This document shows, one piece after another, positions 60,701 to 64,000 of a stretch of 64,000 nt of DNA. The DNA is from Arenicola marina (Eukaryota > Annelida > Polychaeta > Arenicolidae), in contig OZ025256.1 in NCBI GenBank assembly GCA_964019135.1, forward strand, positions 16,685,911-16,749,910, in the 5' to 3' direction. Position numbers and translations under genes: made by a program. The first letter of the stretch is position 1. Each line of letters opens with the position of its first letter. The notes under the pieces are model-generated. The model was not told the origin of the DNA, did no database searches, and saw only the letters and a program-made list of their open reading frames with translations.

Positions 60701-63700
60701 AGTGGCATAAAGTCAACTAACCGAAGGGGGGGCAGTCTATTCATCTCAGAGATGCTAGAAATTAATGATTGAAGGTTCATTTTTATTCCCCAAATAACAG
60801 TGTCTGTACAAGTGGAAATGAGACCTGTTGAACGCCACAGTTAACAACTTACGTCGCGCATACATCCGTTCTGAAGGTCCAGTTGTTGGGGGAAACTTCT
60901 GATTCGCCCAATAAAAGAGAGACATCTGCCAAAAGAAATTAAAACAAACATTATATATCGTGCAGATCAGAGTAAATAAAAGAAACGAGATGGAATCAAT
61001 ATGCTTTTCAGGACAATGAACTAGGATTGGATGAACTTGGCCCCAGATTTATGCGATACGTAATAGCCATATATATGTCTTAGGGGCGGACCATTTGATA
61101 TCCATTGGCGGGTTATGGTTTTTGCAATGCAAATGGCTTTGAACTTAAAAGCAATTTTGCTTGGACTGTTCCCGAAAAAAAATGTCCTCTATATTCTCTT
61201 TAAAAAAAAGGTAACGCCCGCTTACTAAATACATCTTGCAGATCCCTCATAAAAAAACAAGCAAGTAGCCCAAGTACATCCCCCCCCCCACCAAAAAAAA
61301 ATAGAAAATAATTCTTTTCACAAAAAAAACATTCAGCCCTCGTCAAACCAAAGAAATGTTTTCGAACTCCACCCAAAAAACAATGAAAATTAAATTATTA
61401 TTTATAAAGCGACAAAGAACACCAGCTGACCCTTCTTCCTTGGTGATCAGGATGTGGTGGTCGGCGTGGGATTGGTTGATGGCCAGCTCCTGGAATCGGA
61501 CACAGGTCTGCGCCTGCCAATGGCGGAAGGCGCCTCGGATGATCTCCTGCTCGTCTGTGTCTGGGAAAAAAGTCGTTTTTAAGGTGCTGATTTCATGGCA
61601 CGATGAGCGGGATTTCTTGGTACAAGACAACGGTATAGTCATTGGAAGCGATGGCAATATGTCCAGGGGTTGTAGCTGGGGGTCCTGGTGGCCTGATGTC
61701 ATCAAATTGGTCGCGAAGTACATATTAGGGTTTGAAAATACTTTAATATACGCGAGTGGCTAGATTCAGATAGGCCCCATGAGTCAGAGAGACATAATAC
61801 AGAAAAAACATCAGTTATATGCAGCAGAAAACTCGGAGATGAAAGTGATGATGATATGGCGAGATGAGCGAAACGTCTTTCGTTTATTTTCCAGTATAGA
61901 GAGGTAAAATCACTCACTGTGCATTCCGTCGAACTTCCAGTGAATGGGCATGGGCCACATCTTGAAAGCTTCACTCTCAAAGTCTAAAATTTTTCTTTTT
62001 TGTCTGCGTTGAGGTCTATCACGACCTTGACCTTGATCCTGGCTTTGACCTTGTCCTTGATCTTGACCTTGACCCTGGCCCTGGCCTTGGCTTTGACCTT
62101 GGCCTTGGCCTACGTATGACTCTTCTTCCTCGCTATCTTCGAATGCGTTAATCTGAATCATGATTTCATCGATCTGTTTCTCCGTCAGCCAGATGCAGTT
62201 GTCCAGACTGTCCTCTGTTTCATTCAGCATCTATACAACGTACACGTCATTATGGCATCATTGTTATAATATCACAGGGGCGGATCTAGGAATTTGAAAA
62301 CGGAGGGGGGGGGGGGCTCTGAAACTTGAGACCTGGGCGTCCACGTGCCTTCAGATATCGTTCTTCGGTCCGAACCCCCTGGATGGGCGCCAATCACTAA
62401 ATACGGTTACTGAAGACTTACGCAAACCATGACAGCTCCACCCTACTGATTCTTAGTAAAGTTCAATGGCATTTAATTTCATTGAATTATATTTTCCACA
62501 TGGCGTCATTACTCGCCAATACATGTTTTGACTACAGGAGCTAACAAAAACAAGTGGGGCCCCAAAGGGCCTTTTTCGACACGACGACACAGCGTGTCGA
62601 ATTTTTAAATCGACACGCGACATGGACCTCTTTTTTTAAATCGACATGCGACATGGACCTCTTCTTAAAATTGACATGCAACATGGCTACCCCCACCCCC
62701 GCCCCACCCCCTCTCCCCTCAGGGGCCCTACAAGTCGACTTAGACAGTGTGATGTCAACGTCGTACACTGTGGCGTCACGTGGTACTCACCCCAGTGTCG
62801 TACCCGGTACCCGCGGTAGCCATCTTGAGTTCAAATAACTTCCTCTTTGTCCGATCCCAGTCCTCGCATGGGATGCCGTGGCAACGCAGCCAGTCCTCCC
62901 GGCTTCCGGATGCGGGATGCCATATCGGCGGTCCGGCCATTGAGTTTTCCTCATCCTCATAGTCCCACATCGCACGGGCCTGAAAAGGAAAGCATTTGGT
63001 GGTTTAGGCCGCTTTTGTGCACACAAGAGCTATATTGGGCCAAGGAATCTGCCGGGACGATTAAGAATAAATGGATAAATAGGCGGGCGATTCGAAATTT
63101 ATTGTGTGATGAAAGGTTGACATGTCAGGGAACATCCAATCTGTGGACAGATATCAACGGTGGAACATAACATCTATGGAGTTGAAAAATACTGGATTTG
63201 GCGGTGAGTGTTGCTAAGTTTGTTCTACTCAGCTGCTATTAGACGGCAACCCAAGGCGTTCAGAATACTTGACTCTGGCTGTAGACGGGCCCTGTCAGAT
63301 TTTTGCTCGTCCTACAGCCACTGACTGAACTGGGGCTAGATTTGACCCACTTCTAAACAACTATGTATGCATAGACGCTTCAGAGAATCCTGAATCCGTC
63401 AATGTAATTAACCGTAATTTCCCCCATAATTGACTTCTTTGAAAAAAAAGACCAGTACATGCACTACGTTGTTTCAAATGAGTATTTGGACACAAAATCG
63501 TCGAAACAGACGAGTACTATATGGATATAAAATACTTAGGTGTCGCCCGCTCGGCAGTTAGCTATCGTTTGACAATTTAAGACTATTACGTAACCACCAC
63601 ATGATTCCGATACACACGATATCTGCCGGCATGCGCTGTTATTTTCTTGCAGTTCGCCACGCGTTGTTAGAACGTTTGAATTAGCGCCATTGAAAACACT

Positions 63701-63894
63701 CACATCAAATAAACCGAATTTATCTGAACCACAGAAATGCTCGTTAAATTTTGCAATGAGTGACGAACCACTGTCAATGCACGGTTTTATTGTAGAAGAA
63801 CACTTACCTCTGATGTGGACGGCAAAACTACCAACAAGATTGTCAGGTAGAGCGTGACGACATAATGCACGGATTGAAAGGATTCCACCCTCAT
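51672..63894 (-). CDS. Secreted astacin-family zinc metalloprotease with EGF, CUB and MAM domains (14 exons, intact copy)
   Basis: Spliced gene. Exons in transcript order: 63808-63894, 62791-62979, 61918-62230, 61431-61560, 60853-60925, 59811-60126, 59206-59337, 58662-58774, 58344-58471, 57845-57975, 57126-57224, 54560-54779, 52051-52252, 51672-51758. They sum to 2,220 nt with consistent phases, giving 739 residues plus TGA. Domains: signal peptide (1-29), propeptide (30-171), astacin protease (about 172-368), EGF-like (370-413), CUB (414-537), Thr-rich linker (538-570), MAM (571-739). The zinc motif HEIGHVLGLGHEQQR (270-284) and Met-turn SVMHY (321-325) are complete, as are four astacin-type cysteines, so an active secreted endopeptidase is expected. 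Astacin-EGF-CUB is the arrangement of sea-urchin BP10/SpAN; a MAM domain added after it is unusual. Substrate is unknown; matrix, hatching or developmental processing are family-based guesses. The gene is the right member of a tandem duplication with a damaged left paralog. Splice sites were called by eye. Confidence 0.88.
52051..52252 (-). CDS. Exon 13: MAM domain, second part
   Basis: 202 nt, phase 2 to 0. LHLPRLEAQGTVCLQFSYHM then YGFHVDTLKV and GDQGNQWRHASVSV match the MAM C-x-x-F-x-Y-x-M-x-G and G-x-Q-G-x-x-W blocks. Donor AGG|gtatgt. Confidence 0.88.
54560..54779 (-). CDS. Exon 12: MAM domain, first half
   Basis: 220 nt, phase 1 to 2. VDLNCSFEPEVELCGITQ, DDQFDWTIMTGSTPSDETGP and RYYIYIEASNPRAPGDRA match the MAM consensus C-x-F-E, L-C-x-W/T-x-Q, D-F-D-W and Y-Y-x-Y-I-E-A-S-x-P-R-x-P-G-D-x-A. 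Donor GCCAT|gtatgt. Confidence 0.9.
54983..56962. repeat. 25-bp minisatellite, about 79 copies, in intron 11 (right copy)
   Basis: Same unit and same intron as the left array, ending in gatggagatgcctggggg, which matches the left array's end. Units are more varied and a 200-bp block is repeated at 55,955-56,160 and 56,140-56,345. Present before the duplication and then changed in length independently. Confidence 0.94.
57126..57224 (-). CDS. Exon 11: Thr-rich linker
   Basis: 99 nt, phase 1 at both ends. EPSTAAATTLPTPSV then RPATTTTTTARPTTRPTT: a Thr/Pro linker likely to be O-glycosylated and extended between the CUB and MAM modules. The left copy is 114 nt (38 codons) longer here. The following intron holds the 25-bp minisatellite. 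Confidence 0.75.
57845..57975 (-). CDS. Exon 10: CUB domain, last part
   Basis: 131 nt, phase 2 to 1. RFCCHQRPDVTIRSESNEM then VSFKTNYTVPSTKDKRGF and KFSFFS, the usual CUB ending in which a hydrophobic strand follows RGF. Donor TCTG|gtacac. Confidence 0.83.
58344..58471 (-). CDS. Exon 9: CUB domain, middle part
   Basis: 128 nt from cgtag|GCC to CG|gtatgg, phase 0 to 2. Product APVDHHVVFRFEDEFGLY then CHNQLECHHWVEVRYS. This is the exon that carries a one-base insertion in the left copy; here it is open. Confidence 0.83.
58662..58774 (-). CDS. Exon 8: CUB domain, first part
   Basis: Acceptor gaacag|CTG. The product reads VCGGDVTATSAPQKI, then QSPGYNNPGFYDGRPECSWL, matching CUB signatures CGG, SPGYPxxY and C-x-W. 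Ends ACA|gtgagt, phase 0. Confidence 0.85.
59206..59337 (-). CDS. Exon 7: EGF-like domain
   Basis: A 132-nt exon, phase 1 at both ends. It encodes DTCPTPLPQACLRNGYQDPN then DCSTCKCPDGFSGKYCD: six cysteines and the G-F-x-G-x-Y/F-C ending of EGF modules, directly after the protease domain as in BP10-type astacins. Confidence 0.86.
59811..60126 (-). CDS. Exon 6: astacin catalytic core
   Basis: Begins after acaaag|TTC. HEIGHVLGLGHEQQRWDRD supplies three zinc His ligands (270, 274, 280), the catalytic Glu271 and the family RxDRD tail. SVMHY (321-325) gives the Met-turn and Tyr ligand. The domain closes with DAKIINLAYC, whose Cys pairs with the exon 4 Cys in known astacins. Donor GCAG|gtaggc, phase 1. 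Confidence 0.92.
60853..60925 (-). CDS. Exon 5: astacin domain, GC-x-S-x-x-GR segment
   Basis: A 73-nt exon encoding (G)CLSFIGRIRSFPQQ then LDLQNGCMRD. The pattern matches the GCWSYVGR...LxxxGC block of crayfish astacin, providing the inner disulfide. Ends GAC|gtaagt, phase 0. Too short to be found as an isolated reading frame. Confidence 0.82.
61431..61560 (-). CDS. Exon 4: astacin domain, N-terminal lobe
   Basis: Acceptor cccag|AC, then TDEQEIIRGAFRHWQ and TCVRFQELAINQ, the typical astacin helix and first disulfide cysteine. It ends in phase 2 at the weak donor GG|gtcagc, the only donor that joins in frame to exon 5. The left copy has the same exon length of 130 nt. Confidence 0.84.
61918..62230 (-). 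CDS. Exon 3: Gly/Gln-rich propeptide, cleavage site and start of mature astacin
   Basis: Residues 93-196 plus one base. An acidic stretch (NAFEDSEEEESYV) leads into about 15 Gly-Gln/Ser-Gln/Asp-Gln dipeptides, then RRQKRK (167-172), which fits the furin consensus R-X-K-R. Next come DFESEAFKMWPMPIHWKFDG, which resembles the W-x-x-x-x-I-P-Y/H start of mature astacins. Astacin propeptides normally carry an FxGD aspartate switch; only FEDSE at 122-126 is a loose candidate. Donor CACA|gtgagt, phase 1. Confidence 0.8.
62791..62979 (-). CDS. Exon 2: N-terminal propeptide
   Basis: Starts after a cag acceptor and ends GGG|gtgagt, phase 0 at both ends, 63 codons. Encodes an acidic and Trp-rich segment (ARAMWDYEDEE, then EDWLRCHGIPCEDWDRTKRK) that I do not recognise as a named domain. 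It is well conserved in the left copy and in the relic at 30,668-30,751. Confidence 0.75.
63808..63894 (-). CDS. Exon 1: signal peptide
   Basis: The start ATG (63,894 downwards) opens a 29-residue exon with hydrophobic core YVVTLYLTILLVVLP followed by STSE, a good secretory signal. It ends GAG|gtaagt in phase 0. The matching exon of the left copy has the same start and end. No upstream in-frame extension was needed. Confidence 0.82.
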
Positions 63895-64000
63895 CGTTGT
63901 GATGTTTTTTCAGCACGACTCCGGTCTGATAACGCAGAAATAGTTTGTTGCAATGTTGGTTGCGTGGGTTGTTATACCAGTTCTCTCATTTATCTATTAG
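63895..64000 (-). promoter_or_regulatory. Candidate core promoter of the right gene
   Basis: The sequence before the ATG is nearly the same as in the left copy. TATAA occurs at 63,976-63,972 on the minus strand (ggtataacaacccacgc), about 78 bp before the ATG. The window ends here, so distal elements are not visible. Confidence 0.35.

Larger units (their letters stand above)
36800..64000. repeat. Right unit of the tandem segmental duplication
   Basis: Direct-orientation copy of the left unit. It has its own extra material: an inverted-repeat element at 37,856-38,475 and a repeat-rich block from about 40,922 to 46,375. It lacks about 3.1 kb present at 5,830-8,930. It runs off the window end just upstream of the gene start. 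Confidence 0.8.

Overview
This is a stretch of animal (eukaryotic) nuclear DNA, not a bacterial replicon. Coding sequence is broken into short exons with GT/AG splice sites. The rest is introns, long minisatellites, tRNA-derived SINEs, an L1/Tx1-type LINE, LTR remnants and small inverted-repeat transposons. The gene content (astacin-EGF-CUB-MAM metalloprotease) and repeat mix suggest a marine invertebrate, perhaps a non-vertebrate deuterostome such as a lancelet, but the species cannot be fixed from sequence alone.

The window is dominated by a tandem segmental duplication. A left unit (about 1,820-28,700) and a right unit (about 36,800 to the window end) share the same order of landmarks: a 20-bp minisatellite, unique spacer, a 147-bp block that is identical in both, an L1/Tx1-like LINE, then a 14-exon gene on the minus strand. 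The offset between matching points runs from about 30 to 38 kb because each unit has its own insertions and deletions. About 31,000-36,500 is spacer between the units. It holds an AT-rich palindromic minisatellite interrupted by a 787-bp solo LTR.

The right gene (51,672-63,894, minus) reads through all 14 exons with matching splice phases. It predicts a 739-residue secreted protease: signal peptide, Gly/Gln-rich propeptide with an R-Q-K-R cleavage site, astacin catalytic domain (HEIGHVLGLGH and Met-turn SVMHY), six-cysteine EGF-like domain, CUB domain, Thr-rich linker and C-terminal MAM domain. The left gene (13,342-28,589, minus) is its paralog and appears dead or altered. The third zinc-binding His is Asp, the splice acceptor of the catalytic exon is lost, and a one-base insertion in a CUB exon brings in a stop. 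A third, very partial relic (part of intron 2 and half of exon 2) lies at about 30,220-30,755.

Intron 11 of both copies carries a 25-bp minisatellite, about 1.98 kb on the right and about 4.55 kb on the left, where it shows 1,325/1,200-bp higher-order repeats. The LINE downstream of both copies sits at the same place, so it was inserted before the duplication, and each copy later lost a different part. From 40,930 to 46,375 the right unit also carries repeat-rich material absent from the left: GGGTCCCACGTGGGC-type repeats, a possible gene remnant, pyrimidine-rich and 195-bp tandem repeats, and two near-perfect hairpins.
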